From Streptococcus shenyangsis (lineage in GTDB: Bacteria > Bacillota > Bacilli > Lactobacillales > Streptococcaceae), in contig NZ_VFSH01000014.1 of assembly GCF_006385785.1 (NCBI RefSeq), positions 1 through 46,621 on the forward strand: DNA of 46,621 bases, given 5' to 3'. Within the stretch, counting starts at the first letter, position 1; each line of letters begins with the position of its first letter. Positions 26,992-36,130 of the stretch are shown here, in pieces. Both the position numbers and the translations under genes were made by a program. The notes under the pieces are model-generated. The model saw nothing but the letters and a program-made list of their open reading frames with translations. It did no database searches and was not told the DNA's origin.

Positions 26992-28884
26992 ATGACACGT
27001 TATCAAGACGATTTTTATGATGCAATCAATGGAGAATGGCAGAAGACAGCTGAAATTCCAGCAGATAAGTCTCAAACGGGAGGTTTTGTTGATTTAGACC
27101 AGGAAATTGAAGACCTGATGCTGGCGACAACAGACAAGTGGTTGGCAGGTCAAGAGGTGCCTGAGGATGCTATCTTGGCAAACTTTGTCAAATACCACCG
27201 CCTAGTTCGTGATTTTGACAAGAGAGAAGCTGACGGTATCACACCTGTCTTACCACTTCTTAAAGAATTCCAAGAATTGGAGACTTTTGCGGATTTTACA
27301 GCTAAACTAGCAGAGTTTGAGCTTGCTGGCAAACCAAACTTTCTTCCTTTTGGTGTATCGCCAGACTTTATGGATGCTAGAATCAATGTTCTATGGGCTA
27401 GCGCTCCAAGCACAATCTTGCCAGATACGACCTACTATGCAGAAGACCATCCTCAGCGCGAAGAACTCTTGACTCTTTGGAAAGAAACCAGCGTAAATCT
27501 TCTCAAGGCTTATGATTTCTCTAATGAAGAAATTGAAGACTTGCTAGAGAAAAGACTAGAATTGGATTGCCGAATTGCGGCAGTGGTGCTCTCTAATGAA
27601 GAAAGTTCAGAATATGCCAAACTCTACCATCCATATTCTTATGAAGATTTCAAAAAATTCGCTCCTGCCCTACCTTTGGATGACTTCTTCCAAGCCGTTC
27701 TTGGACAAGTACCAGACAAGGTTATCGTAGACGAGGAACGTTTCTGGCAAGCAGCAGACCAATTCTATAGTGAAGAGGCCTGGCCTCTCCTCAAGGCAAC
27801 CTTAATTTTAAGTGTTGTTAATCTCTCAACCAGCTATTTAACAGAAGAAATCCGTGTTTTGTCAGGTGCCTACAGTCGTGCGCTTTCTGGAGTTCCAGAA
27901 GCCAAAGACAAGGTCAAGGCAGCCTACCAGCTAGCACAAGGTCCTTTCAAACAAGCCTTGGGTCTCTGGTATGCCCATGAAAAATTCTCTCCAGAGGCCA
28001 AGGCAGACGTGGAGAAAAAAGTGGCAACTATGATTGATGTCTATAAGGAACGCTTGTCTAAAAATGACTGGCTGACTCCTGAAACTCGTGACAAGGCCAT
28101 TGTCAAACTCAATGTCATCAAGCCTTATATCGGTTACCCAGAAGAATTGCCAGAACGTTATAAGGACAAAGTAGTAAATGAGACTGCTAGTCTTTTTGAC
28201 AATGCTCTAGCCTTTGCGCGTGTGGAAATCAAGCATAGTTGGAGCAAGTGGAACCAACCTGTAGACTATAAAGAATGGGGCATGCCTGCTCATATGGTCA
28301 ATGCCTACTACAATCCACAGAAGAACCTGATTGTCTTCCCGGCGGCTATTTTACAGGCACCTTTCTATGACTTGCATCAGTCATCTTCTGCTAATTACGG
28401 TGGTATTGGTGCAGTTATTGCCCATGAAATTTCCCACGCCTTTGATACCAACGGAGCTTCCTTTGATGAAAATGGTAGTCTCAAAGATTGGTGGACAGAG
28501 AGCGACTATGCTGCCTTCAAGGAGAAAACACAAAAAGTTATTGACCAGTTTGATGGACAAGATTCTTATGGAGCAACCATCAACGGTAAATTGACTGTAT
28601 CAGAAAATGTGGCTGACTTGGGAGGAATCGCTGCAGCGCTTGAAGCAGCTAAGAGAGAACCAGACTTTTCAGCAGAAGAATTCTTCTACAATTTCGGTCG
28701 CATCTGGCGCATGAAAGGTCGTCCAGAATTTATGAAACTTTTGGCTAGCGTCGATGTGCACGCACCAGCCAAACTCCGTGTCAATGTGCAAGTACCAAAC
28801 TTCGATGATTTCTTTACAACCTATGATGTTAAAGAGGGAGACGGTATGTGGCGTTCACCAGAAGAGCGCGTGATTATTTGGTAA
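26992..28884 (+). CDS. pepO: PepO, M13-family metalloendopeptidase
   Basis: A 630-residue neprilysin-type zinc peptidase that cleaves oligopeptides; in pneumococcus it is also reported to bind host plasminogen and fibronectin. The zinc motif HEISH is at 478-482, with the third ligand in ENVADLGG (E538). NAYYNPQKNLIVFPA before it forms the substrate-binding strand. No signal peptide is seen, as usual for streptococcal PepO. Divergent from psaB across 185 AT-rich bases holding both promoters. A strong terminator and a BOX follow. Confidence 0.96.
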   Translation: MTRYQDDFYDAINGEWQKTAEIPADKSQTGGFVDLDQEIEDLMLATTDKWLAGQEVPEDAILANFVKYHRLVRDFDKREADGITPVLPLLKEFQELETFADFTAKLAEFELAGKPNFLPFGVSPDFMDARINVLWASAPSTILPDTTYYAEDHPQREELLTLWKETSVNLLKAYDFSNEEIEDLLEKRLELDCRIAAVVLSNEESSEYAKLYHPYSYEDFKKFAPALPLDDFFQAVLGQVPDKVIVDEERFWQAADQFYSEEAWPLLKATLILSVVNLSTSYLTEEIRVLSGAYSRALSGVPEAKDKVKAAYQLAQGPFKQALGLWYAHEKFSPEAKADVEKKVATMIDVYKERLSKNDWLTPETRDKAIVKLNVIKPYIGYPEELPERYKDKVVNETASLFDNALAFARVEIKHSWSKWNQPVDYKEWGMPAHMVNAYYNPQKNLIVFPAAILQAPFYDLHQSSSANYGGIGAVIAHEISHAFDTNGASFDENGSLKDWWTESDYAAFKEKTQKVIDQFDGQDSYGATINGKLTVSENVADLGGIAAALEAAKREPDFSAEEFFYNFGRIWRMKGRPEFMKLLASVDVHAPAKLRVNVQVPNFDDFFTTYDVKEGDGMWRSPEERVIIW

Positions 28885-28906
28885 GGCAAAAAATCTAGTC
28901 ATCAGA

Positions 28907-28951
28907 AAAAGGCATCCAATCAGGTGTGAAAGCCTTGATAGGATGCCTTTT
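28907..28951 (+). terminator. terminator of pepO
   Basis: AAAAGGCATCC (28907-28917) pairs with GGATGCCTTTT (28941-28951), with an inner ATCAGG/CCTTGAT pairing. Confidence 0.85.
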
Positions 28952-28981
28952 ATAATGGAAAGAATTGCTGTATAGTTTACT

Positions 28982-29096
28982 TATACTCTTTGAAAATCTC
29001 TTCAACCACGTCAGCTTTATCTGCAATCTCAAAGCGGTTCTTTGAGTAACCTGCGGCTAGTTTCCTAGTTTGCTCTTTGTTTTTCATTGAGTATTA
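28982..29096 (+). repeat. BOX element between pepO and the metallo-hydrolase
   Basis: Starts TATACTCTTTGAAAATCTCT, includes ACGTCAGCTTTATCTGC and CTCAAAGCGGTTCTTTGAG, and ends TTTTCATTGAGTATTA. It lies between two convergent genes. Confidence 0.9.
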
Positions 29097-29124
29097 AATT
29101 GCGAAATTGATTGTCATCATTTTA

Positions 29125-29754
29125 TTAGAAAAAGGGATTGAAGGTCTTTTCGTGAGCAATAGTAGTAGCAGGACCATGCCCTGGATAGACATCGTAGTTT
29201 GGTAGGGTGAAAAGTTGGGTTTGGATACTATGGAGAAGTTGCTCCATACTACCAGTTGGAAGGTCGGTCCGCCCGATAGTTTCACGGAACAAAGCATCTC
29301 CTGTCAAGACTAGGTGAGCATCAGGAAAGACGATAGAAACACCACCGATAGAGTGACCTGGTGTTGGCAAGACGGTGAAACGAAATTCCTCTAATTGATA
29401 TTCCTCATGAAAGACAAAGGTGTGTTCAGCTGGTTTTGCAACCACATCTGCCATATCATCGTGACGAGGAAGCCCAGAGAGATTATCGACAGGAGTGTAG
29501 AGCCAGCTAGCTTCGCTCTCTGCGATATAGACAGGAGGATTGCCAAAAGTTTCGCGAACTAGGTCCAGACTCATGATATGGTCATAATGGGCGTGGGTCA
29601 ATAGAATGGCACAGATCGGTTTGTTGATCTTCTCGATTGTATGACGAATGGCTTCCCAATGGCTACCAGGATCGACAACGATGAGGTGCTTTTCACCTTC
29701 TAGGTAATAGGTGTTTTCATAGGCAACGGGATTCACAGTTTTATGGATTTTCAT
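29125..29754 (-). CDS. metallo-beta-lactamase-fold hydrolase (glyoxalase II-like)
   Basis: A 209-residue single-domain MBL-fold protein. The metal-binding THAHYDH lies at 53-59 (H54, H56, D58, H59). Later ligands are in TPGHSIGG (His near 134), TGDALF (Asp) and YPGHGPATTI (His near 192), all present, so it should bind two metals. Family members hydrolyse thioesters such as S-lactoylglutathione; the substrate in streptococci is unknown. The start is consistent with family N-termini (MKIHKTVNPVAYENTYYL). Confidence 0.88.
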   Translation of the reverse strand: MKIHKTVNPVAYENTYYLEGEKHLIVVDPGSHWEAIRHTIEKINKPICAILLTHAHYDHIMSLDLVRETFGNPPVYIAESEASWLYTPVDNLSGLPRHDDMADVVAKPAEHTFVFHEEYQLEEFRFTVLPTPGHSIGGVSIVFPDAHLVLTGDALFRETIGRTDLPTGSMEQLLHSIQTQLFTLPNYDVYPGHGPATTIAHEKTFNPFF

Positions 29755-29860
29755 ATTGGCTCCAATCTCAAAGAATGTACTAAATTAAGTATAGCACAGT
29801 TGGGGAGAATAAGCATAAAAAGGAAATAATTCTAGAAAGAAGAATACAGTTTGGATAAGA

Positions 29861-29889
29861 AAAATAAGCCCCGAATGAGTTCGAGGCTT
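29861..29889 (-). terminator. terminator of the amidase gene
   Basis: On the minus strand AAGCCTCGAA and TTCGGGGCTT pair around CTCA, followed by ATTTTTC. It lies 9 bases after the stop. Confidence 0.85.
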
Positions 29890-29897
29890 AAATTGCT

Positions 29898-31331
29898 TTA
29901 ATTTCCTGCGTAATATTTTTGAATTCCCTTGACAATCCCTTCAACCAGTTTATCTTGGTATTCACTACTACGGATTTTTTTGTTTTCTTCTGGATTATCC
30001 ATATATCCCATCTCTAGCAAAACAGCTGGTTTAGCTGTTTCACGTAGAACAGCAAAGGTTGCTTGCAAAAGTCCGGCATCCCTAGCTCCAGTCTCGGCTA
30101 GAAGTGAAGAATGGATATCAGCTGCGAGACGATTACTTTCACTTATCCGATCAGGATTATTATGCCAATCCTTATTAATCTTGCTAGGGAAGCCAGGTTC
30201 TTCCTTGTAAGAATAGGTTTGTATACCTAGATTAACGGTTGTATCATTTCCTTTTGCATTGAAATGAAGGCTGATGAAAAAGTCAGCATTAGTCTTGTTT
30301 ACCATACGAGAACGTTCGGTAATAAAATCAACATCTACATCGCTATCTCGAGAGGTAAGAACGGTGTAGCCTAGACCTTCTAATCGTTTACGTAATTTAC
30401 GGTAAACTTGTAGGTTCAATTCTTTCTCAGCTATGCCATAATAATAAGCACCTCGATCCTTACCACCGTGTCCTGGATCTAGAAAAATAGTTTTAGAGTA
30501 ATGTCCTTTTTGAAAACCTTGTGCTAATTCACGAACCCATTTTCCATTTCCTTGGAAGAGCTGGTTTTTGCCATCCACTGCATAGGTTCCTGTGACATAT
30601 ACACCATCGTCCTTAAGATAGTACCAAGCTTGATAGTCTGGGTCATAAATCCATTCCTTGTGGGCCATGTAGCCACCAGATTTGAGGTAGTAGGAACCAA
30701 TCCATTGTTTTTGGGCGTAGCGTCCGCCAGATTTGAGGTAAAACCAACTAGAGTAGCTTTGGTCGTAGACCCATTCCTTATCTGCCATGGCACCGCTGGA
30801 TTTGAGGTAGTAATCGCCCTTCCAGACATTGGCCAACATTCTACCGTAGCCATCAAAAGCATACCACTTGCCATTGATTTGGCTCCATTGGTTGGATAAA
30901 TATTTACCTGAACCATTGATATAGTACCAATTATTTCCCATTTGGTACCAGCTGTTTTCAAGCAAGTATCCATGACTATCAAAGAAATAACCATCATAGA
31001 GGGTATCTGTAAATTTGACCCCAGTTTGACTATAAAACGTCCACTTGTTCCCCTCTTTTACCCAGCCAGTTTGTATAGGTTGATTAGGTTTAGTTTCCCT
31101 GGAAAGAGAAGGTTTGCTTTCTTGCTCACTTGAACTAGCTATACTTGACGAATTTTCTGTACTAGCTTGAGAACTACTAGTAGAATTGCTAGTGGAAATA
31201 TTAGTTGAACTACTGGTCGAACTAGTGATAGGATTAGTAGTGAAATGACTCGTATCGTCAGCCAAAACGACTTGGCTGGATAAGCCAAGAACAGTCAAAG
31301 CTAAAAGTGTCAGTCTTTTGTATGAATTCAT
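29898..31331 (-). CDS. N-acetylmuramoyl-L-alanine amidase (Amidase_3) with choline-binding-type repeats
   Basis: A 477-residue secreted cell-wall hydrolase. A signal peptide (1-24, ending VVLA) and a Ser/Thr-rich linker (about 27-80) come first. About nine tandem W/Y/G-rich cell-wall-binding repeats follow (about 88-270, for example GNNWYYINGSGKYLSNQW). The C-terminal zinc amidase domain (280-477) has all ligands and catalytic acids: H288 in FLDPGHGGKDRG, E302, H356 in ISLHFNA and E440 in LLEMGYMDNP. Repeats are LytB-like. The domain order (binding first, catalysis last) matches LytB/LytC rather than LytA. I do not recall it at this site in pneumococcus, so it may be an acquired gene. Confidence 0.88.
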   Translation of the reverse strand: MNSYKRLTLLALTVLGLSSQVVLADDTSHFTTNPITSSTSSSTNISTSNSTSSSQASTENSSSIASSSEQESKPSLSRETKPNQPIQTGWVKEGNKWTFYSQTGVKFTDTLYDGYFFDSHGYLLENSWYQMGNNWYYINGSGKYLSNQWSQINGKWYAFDGYGRMLANVWKGDYYLKSSGAMADKEWVYDQSYSSWFYLKSGGRYAQKQWIGSYYLKSGGYMAHKEWIYDPDYQAWYYLKDDGVYVTGTYAVDGKNQLFQGNGKWVRELAQGFQKGHYSKTIFLDPGHGGKDRGAYYYGIAEKELNLQVYRKLRKRLEGLGYTVLTSRDSDVDVDFITERSRMVNKTNADFFISLHFNAKGNDTTVNLGIQTYSYKEEPGFPSKINKDWHNNPDRISESNRLAADIHSSLLAETGARDAGLLQATFAVLRETAKPAVLLEMGYMDNPEENKKIRSSEYQDKLVEGIVKGIQKYYAGN

Positions 31332-31394
31332 GTTATTTGCCTTTCTAGAGAGATGAAAATTTAGTAATTATCGTAAAAAATTGTTCATATTACT

Positions 31395-31400
31395 ATTATA
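31395..31400 (-). promoter_or_regulatory. -10 box of the amidase gene
   Basis: On the minus strand GTG-TATAAT lies about 64 bases before the amidase start; no clear -35. The rest of the 325-base gap 31332-31656 is AT-rich and I see no gene in it apart from the relA promoter. Confidence 0.5.
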
Positions 31401-31603
31401 CACTAAAAAAGTTAGAAAATTACTAAAATATCAAATCTTTTCTTATTGAAAAAGAAGAAAGTATTTTCATTTCACTAACTTTTAACGCAGTCAATATCAA
31501 AACAAAGTTAGATGAAGAGCTAGATAAATTTGTTGTTTTAGTGTGAATCTTATGTTATCCTTCTTCCCAACAACTGAATAAGCTTTAGAATCCTCTTTTC
31601 TAG

Positions 31604-31632
31604 TTTTCATATTATTAAAAAAGTGATAAAAT
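31604..31632 (+). promoter_or_regulatory. promoter of relA
   Basis: TTTTCA (31604-31609), 17 bases, then TAAAAT (31627-31632), 25 bases before the relA start. Confidence 0.5.
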
Positions 31633-31656
31633 GGTAGGAAGAATTGGAGAGTAGAG

Positions 31657-33879
31657 ATGCCAAAAGAAGTGAATTTAACAGGCGAAGAAGTTGTCGCTTT
31701 AACCAAAGAATATTTAACGGAAGAGGATGTTGCTTTTGTACATAAAGCCTTGGTCTATGCGGTGGATTGCCACAGTGGTCAATACCGCAAATCAGGCGAG
31801 CCTTATATCATTCACCCTATCCAAGTGGCAGGTATTTTAGCCAAACTCAAGCTGGATGCTGTAACGGTAGCTTGTGGTTTCTTGCATGATGTGGTGGAAG
31901 ATACTGATGCGACCTTGGACGATTTGGAAAGAGAGTTTGGTCCTGATGTGCGGGTAATCGTCGATGGGGTTACCAAGCTTGGTAAGGTCGAGTACAAATC
32001 GATCGAGGAGCAATTAGCGGAAAATCATCGCAAGATGCTCATGGCCATGTCTGAGGACATCCGTGTTATCTTGGTCAAACTGTCAGATCGCTTGCACAAT
32101 ATGCGGACGCTTAAACACCTCCGAAAAGACAAGCAGGAGCGCATTTCCAAAGAAACTATGGAAATCTATGCCCCGCTTGCCCATCGTTTGGGGATTTCCA
32201 GTGTCAAATGGGAATTGGAAGACTTATCTTTCCGTTATCTCAATCCAACGGAGTTTTACAAGATTACCCATATGATGAAGGAAAAGCGCAGAGAGCGTGA
32301 AGCATTGGTGGATGAGGTAGTCACAAAATTAGAAAACTATACGACAGATCGTCATCTAAATGGGAAGATTTACGGTCGTCCCAAGCATATTTACTCTATT
32401 TTCCGCAAAATGCAGGATAAGAGAAAACGGTTTGAGGAAATCTATGACCTGATTGCCATTCGTTGTATTTTGGATACCCAAAGTGATGTCTATGCCATGC
32501 TTGGTTATGTTCATGAGCTTTGGAAACCCATGCCTGGTCGCTTTAAAGACTACATCGCTAATCGCAAGGCCAATGGTTACCAGTCTATCCATACGACTGT
32601 CTATGGGCCAAAAGGGCCGATTGAATTCCAGATTCGGACCAAGGCCATGCATGAGGTGGCTGAGTACGGGGTTGCGGCTCACTGGGCTTATAAGAAAGGC
32701 ATTAAGGGGCAGGTTAACAGCAAGGAATCAGCTATTGGGATGAACTGGATCAAGGAGATGATGGAGCTCCAAGACCAGGCTGATGATGCCAAGGAATTTG
32801 TCGATTCAGTTAAGGAAAACTATCTGGCTGAGGAGATTTATGTCTTTACCCCAGATGGAGCTGTCCGCTCTCTTCCAAAAGATTCAGGACCGATTGACTT
32901 TGCCTACGAAATCCATACAAAAGTCGGGGAAAAAGCAACTGGTGCCAAGGTCAATGGTCGTATGGTTCCCCTGACAACCAAGCTCAAGACAGGGGATCAG
33001 GTTGAAATTGTCACCAACCCCAACTCCTTTGGGCCAAGCCGTGATTGGCTTAACATGGTCAAGACCAGCAAGGCGCGTAACAAGATTCGTCAGTTCTTTA
33101 AAAATCAAGATAAGGAATTGTCTGTCAACAAGGGTCGTGAAATGTTGATGGCTCAGTTCCAAGAAAATGGCTATGTGGCCAATAAATTCATGGACAAGCG
33201 CCACATGGATCAAGTTCTACAAAAGACTAGCTACAAGACAGAGGAATCTCTCTTTGCGGCAATTGGTTTTGGGGAAATAGGTGCAATTACTGTCTTTAAC
33301 CGTTTGACTGAAAAGGAACGCCGTGAAGAAGAACGTGCTAAGGCCAAGGCTGAAGCAGAAGAACTTGTCAAAGGTGGAGAAGTCAAGGTTGAAAATAAAG
33401 AAACCCTCAAGGTTAAGCATGAGGGTGGTGTGGTCATTGAAGGTGCCTCAGGTCTCCTAGTGCGGATTGCCAAATGCTGTAATCCAGTTCCTGGTGATGA
33501 TATTGTCGGCTATATCACCAAAGGGCGTGGTGTGGCTATTCACCGTGTGGACTGTATGAACCTGCGCGCCCAAGAAAACTACGAGCAACGTCTCCTTGAT
33601 GTGGAATGGGAAGACCAGTACTCAAACTCAAATAAGGAGTATATGGCCCATATCGATATCTATGGTCTCAACCGTACAGGACTATTGAACGATGTACTGC
33701 AAGTTCTTTCAAACACAACCAAAAATATCTCAACAGTCAACGCACAACCAACCAAGGATATGAAATTTGCTAATATCCATGTGTCCTTCGGCATTGCCAA
33801 CCTCTCTACACTGACTACGGTCGTGGACAAGATTAAGAGTGTGCCAGAAGTTTACTCTGTCAAACGGACCAATGGCTAA
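31657..33879 (+). CDS. relA: bifunctional (p)ppGpp synthetase/hydrolase RelA (Rel)
   Basis: A 740-residue stringent-response enzyme. The N-terminal HD hydrolase domain has H53 and the H77-D78 pair in GFLHDVVEDT. The synthetase domain (about 230-350) has YDLIAIRCI and NGYQSIHTTV. TGS domain lies at about 390-455, the zinc-finger region has CCNPVPGDDIVG...HRVDC, and a C-terminal ACT domain (about 665-738) senses the ribosome. Both catalytic centres look intact. GGAGAG precedes the ATG. dtd follows 29 bases later, as in many Firmicutes. Confidence 0.97.
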   Translation: MPKEVNLTGEEVVALTKEYLTEEDVAFVHKALVYAVDCHSGQYRKSGEPYIIHPIQVAGILAKLKLDAVTVACGFLHDVVEDTDATLDDLEREFGPDVRVIVDGVTKLGKVEYKSIEEQLAENHRKMLMAMSEDIRVILVKLSDRLHNMRTLKHLRKDKQERISKETMEIYAPLAHRLGISSVKWELEDLSFRYLNPTEFYKITHMMKEKRREREALVDEVVTKLENYTTDRHLNGKIYGRPKHIYSIFRKMQDKRKRFEEIYDLIAIRCILDTQSDVYAMLGYVHELWKPMPGRFKDYIANRKANGYQSIHTTVYGPKGPIEFQIRTKAMHEVAEYGVAAHWAYKKGIKGQVNSKESAIGMNWIKEMMELQDQADDAKEFVDSVKENYLAEEIYVFTPDGAVRSLPKDSGPIDFAYEIHTKVGEKATGAKVNGRMVPLTTKLKTGDQVEIVTNPNSFGPSRDWLNMVKTSKARNKIRQFFKNQDKELSVNKGREMLMAQFQENGYVANKFMDKRHMDQVLQKTSYKTEESLFAAIGFGEIGAITVFNRLTEKERREEERAKAKAEAEELVKGGEVKVENKETLKVKHEGGVVIEGASGLLVRIAKCCNPVPGDDIVGYITKGRGVAIHRVDCMNLRAQENYEQRLLDVEWEDQYSNSNKEYMAHIDIYGLNRTGLLNDVLQVLSNTTKNISTVNAQPTKDMKFANIHVSFGIANLSTLTTVVDKIKSVPEVYSVKRTNG

Positions 33880-33908
33880 TGGTCTGAGTTCTTACTAGAA
33901 AGGCGATT

Positions 33909-34352
33909 ATGAAAATCATTATCCAACGGGTTAAAAAAGCCCAAGTCAGTATTCAAGGTCAGGTTCAGGGGAAAATTCAGCAAGGGCTCTTATTGCTGGT
34001 TGGTGTTGGACCAGAGGACCAAGAGGAAGATTTGGACTATGCCGTGAGAAAGCTTGTCAATATGCGGATTTTTTCAGACGCAGAAGGCAAGATGAATCTG
34101 TCTGTTAAAGATATCGAGGGACAAATCCTTTCTATTTCTCAGTTTACCCTTTTTGCGGATACTAAGAAAGGCAATCGTCCAGCTTTTACAGGCGCAGCCA
34201 AGCCTGATATGGCATCAGATTTCTATGATGCTTTCAATCAAAAATTAGCGCAAGAAGTGCCTGTTCAGACAGGCGTCTTTGGAGCGGATATGCAGGTTGA
34301 GCTGGTCAATGACGGACCAGTTACCATTATCCTTGATACCAAAAATAGATAA
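33909..34352 (+). CDS. dtd: D-aminoacyl-tRNA deacylase
   Basis: A 147-residue homodimeric proofreading enzyme that hydrolyses D-amino acids and glycine from mischarged tRNA. Both family motifs are present: [19 protein letters not shown] (about 77-95) and the cross-subunit [11 protein letters not shown] (about 133-143) with the Gly-cisPro pair. AGAAAGG precedes the ATG. It is co-transcribed with relA and closed by a terminator at 34358. Confidence 0.95.
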   Translation: MKIIIQRVKKAQVSIQGQVQGKIQQGLLLLVGVGPEDQEEDLDYAVRKLVNMRIFSDAEGKMNLSVKDIEGQILSISQFTLFADTKKGNRPAFTGAAKPDMASDFYDAFNQKLAQEVPVQTGVFGADMQVELVNDGPVTIILDTKNR

Positions 34353-34357
34353 GAAAG

Positions 34358-34382
34358 ACCAAGCCCAGCTGGCTTGGTTTTT
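34358..34382 (+). terminator. terminator of relA-dtd
   Basis: ACCAAGCC (34358-34365) pairs with GGCTTGGT (34371-34378) around CAGCT, followed by T's. Confidence 0.85.
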
Positions 34383-34390
34383 CTCATCTA

Positions 34391-34804
34391 TCATAAAATA
34401 CTCCAAAATGAAATCGGTTCTTGATAGGTTTTGGGGAAATCTTGTTTCAGGCTTTGGCTTATGCGATAGGAAGAAATGAGGTGTCCTAGGATTAGGAGAG
34501 TTCCCTGAAGGAAAAGTGGGACACCATTTAAACATATCAAGGAGAGAATCATCAGGCAATCCCATAGGAGGATTTGTAGGGCAAAACGCCAGAATATAGG
34601 TCTAATCTGGGAATAGAGTTGACTAAAGTGGTCACAAAGTTGGTTGGAAAGATAGGTCAATAGTACAGGATGAAAGAAAATGAGCCAACCACTGTATATC
34701 AAAATCCAGTCCCAAGTAAGCCCTTCTTTAAATGTCAAAAATGCCAGCATGATTCCATCGATGACAAGGAGTTGAATGGTTTTGATGTAGATGATTTTTT
34801 TCAT
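34391..34804 (-). CDS. small four-helix membrane protein, copy 2 of a tandem pair
   Basis: A 137-residue hydrophobic protein with four likely membrane helices (about 7-22, 30-50, 70-95 and 98-118). It shares length, start (MK), the SQLYSQIRPIFWRF segment after helix 2 and an ending (YQEPISFWSIL) with its upstream neighbour, so they are diverged tandem duplicates. AAAGGAGG sits before the start. I recognise no family. The pair shares one promoter at 35266-35294. Confidence 0.75.
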   Translation of the reverse strand: MKKIIYIKTIQLLVIDGIMLAFLTFKEGLTWDWILIYSGWLIFFHPVLLTYLSNQLCDHFSQLYSQIRPIFWRFALQILLWDCLMILSLICLNGVPLFLQGTLLILGHLISSYRISQSLKQDFPKTYQEPISFWSIL

Positions 34805-34822
34805 GCTAAAACCTCCTTTTCC

Positions 34823-35236
34823 TTAGAGGCACTCCCATAAAGAGATGTGTTTGTCGTAAAAATCTGGATAGTTGTCTCTTAGATAGTTAGTCGTCATATA
34901 ATAAAAAGTAGAATGGAAAGAAGTGACGATTGGCATAAGAGATGAAAAACGATGAGAACTAACGAAGGCTAAAAGGACAAAAAATAGAAAATCAATGGAG
35001 AGAACTCCTAAATAGTAGAAGCGAATCTTTTTATTGATTTGAGGATAAATCTCAGCGAATTGATGTTTGAGTCGGAAAACCAAGCGAAATAGCAGGAGTC
35101 CCTGAGCAAGGAGGAAAATAAAACCAGAGAGCAGGAGCCACTCCAAGGATGTCTCGGGTCTCGTGCTAAAAAATGCAAATAGTAGCAAATCCATGACTGC
35201 AATTGCTGTAAAATGGAGTCTAAAGAGATTTTTCAT
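34823..35236 (-). CDS. small four-helix membrane protein, copy 1 of a tandem pair
   Basis: A 137-residue membrane protein with the same plan as the next gene: four hydrophobic segments, FAEIYPQINKKIRFYY after the second, and the tail YDKHISLWECL. GGGAGG precedes the start and TTGTAA-17-TAGAAT lies upstream. The second copy begins 18 bases after its stop. Function unknown. Confidence 0.75.
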   Translation of the reverse strand: MKNLFRLHFTAIAVMDLLLFAFFSTRPETSLEWLLLSGFIFLLAQGLLLFRLVFRLKHQFAEIYPQINKKIRFYYLGVLSIDFLFFVLLAFVSSHRFSSLMPIVTSFHSTFYYMTTNYLRDNYPDFYDKHISLWECL

Positions 35237-35265
35237 AGGATGACCTCCCTCTTTTATCTAACTTT

Positions 35266-35294
35266 ATTCTACACCAAACCAATGGGAGTTACAA
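35266..35294 (-). promoter_or_regulatory. promoter of the tandem membrane-protein pair
   Basis: Minus strand: TTGTAA (35289-35294), 17 bases, TAGAAT (35266-35271), about 30 bases before the start. Confidence 0.65.
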
Positions 35295-35355
35295 GTAAAA
35301 TGATAAAAAATTTTAGTAAGGAGATTCTGTTAGACTTCTTTATTTGATTTCCCTC

Positions 35356-36066
35356 TTATTGTTCCACTTCTTCATCGTTCCAGACAAATAAAGCTCCAAT
35401 TGCATTGAGGATATAAAAGATATATTTACCGATATTGGCGAAGTTTCCTTGAATAGCAGCTTTTGTAAGCTGCACAAAATTGTAAATCAACCAAAATCCC
35501 CACTGAGTTGTCAGTTTCAATGCGTTTAAAGCATTGGCAATGAGGGACAGTGCAAAGGCAATCGTTGTCACGTAGGCAAGGAGATTCATCTTACCCCCAT
35601 ATCCGATATAGTTGGTCACAAAGGCAAAGAGGAAGGCAATGATGGAAATGATGATGGCCGCCAATTTTAGTTGTTTTTGGCTCATTTGGTTGGGTCTGCC
35701 TTCTTGCGAAGCTTCCCATTTCTTTATGGCAAAGGTATAGATAAGGAAGGTGACAGGATAGGTAATGATGGCCGCCTTATTTCCAAGGATATAATCAATA
35801 GCACCGGACAAAATGGTATTAACAATACCAAAGTAATTTCCCCATTTGCTTAATTTTCCTGTAAAACGAGTGGACAGCATGGAAATCCCAACGTTGGTTA
35901 CGGAAATCAATCCAAAAGGAACAAGAGCTGTCCATGGTCCCCAGTCTACAAATTTGTCGAGTCGTGAGTTGAGGTAACCAGATGCAATCGCAATTCCAAC
36001 GACCAAAGCAACCCCGAAGAGGTCAAACCATTTGGATGTCGCAAAAATTTTTAGTGATTTTTTCAT
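35356..36066 (-). CDS. pnuC: PnuC-like nicotinamide riboside/mononucleotide transporter
   Basis: A 236-residue protein with about seven membrane helices. PnuC features are visible: KWGNYFGIVNTILSGAIDY (about 74-92), ITYPVTFLIY (about 100-109) and the late LTTQWGFWLIYNFVQLTKAA, with aromatic residues that line the ligand channel. It should facilitate uptake of an NAD precursor (by family). The leader is only about 24 bases and lacks a clear Shine-Dalgarno. A good promoter lies at 36097-36125. Confidence 0.82.
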   Translation of the reverse strand: MKKSLKIFATSKWFDLFGVALVVGIAIASGYLNSRLDKFVDWGPWTALVPFGLISVTNVGISMLSTRFTGKLSKWGNYFGIVNTILSGAIDYILGNKAAIITYPVTFLIYTFAIKKWEASQEGRPNQMSQKQLKLAAIIISIIAFLFAFVTNYIGYGGKMNLLAYVTTIAFALSLIANALNALKLTTQWGFWLIYNFVQLTKAAIQGNFANIGKYIFYILNAIGALFVWNDEEVEQ

Positions 36067-36096
36067 ATATTAAAATGTCTTTCTTTTTTTACAAAT

Positions 36097-36125
36097 ATTC
36101 TACAACTAAATGAAAGTAAAATCAA
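36097..36125 (-). promoter_or_regulatory. promoter of pnuC
   Basis: Minus strand: TTGATT (36120-36125), 17 bases, TAGAAT (36097-36102). The architecture is nearly the same as the promoter at 35266-35294. Confidence 0.65.
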
Positions 36126-36130
36126 ATGAT

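Noticed and set aside
30552..30899. Plus-strand ORF of 115 codons opposite the amidase repeats
   Set aside because: It is a shadow of the tandem W/Y/G repeats; its own repetition mirrors them and it has no start signals.
30530..31050. Possible CRISPR-like or tandem DNA repeat
   Set aside because: The periodicity is that of coding choline-binding-type repeats; the units are not identical and have no spacers.
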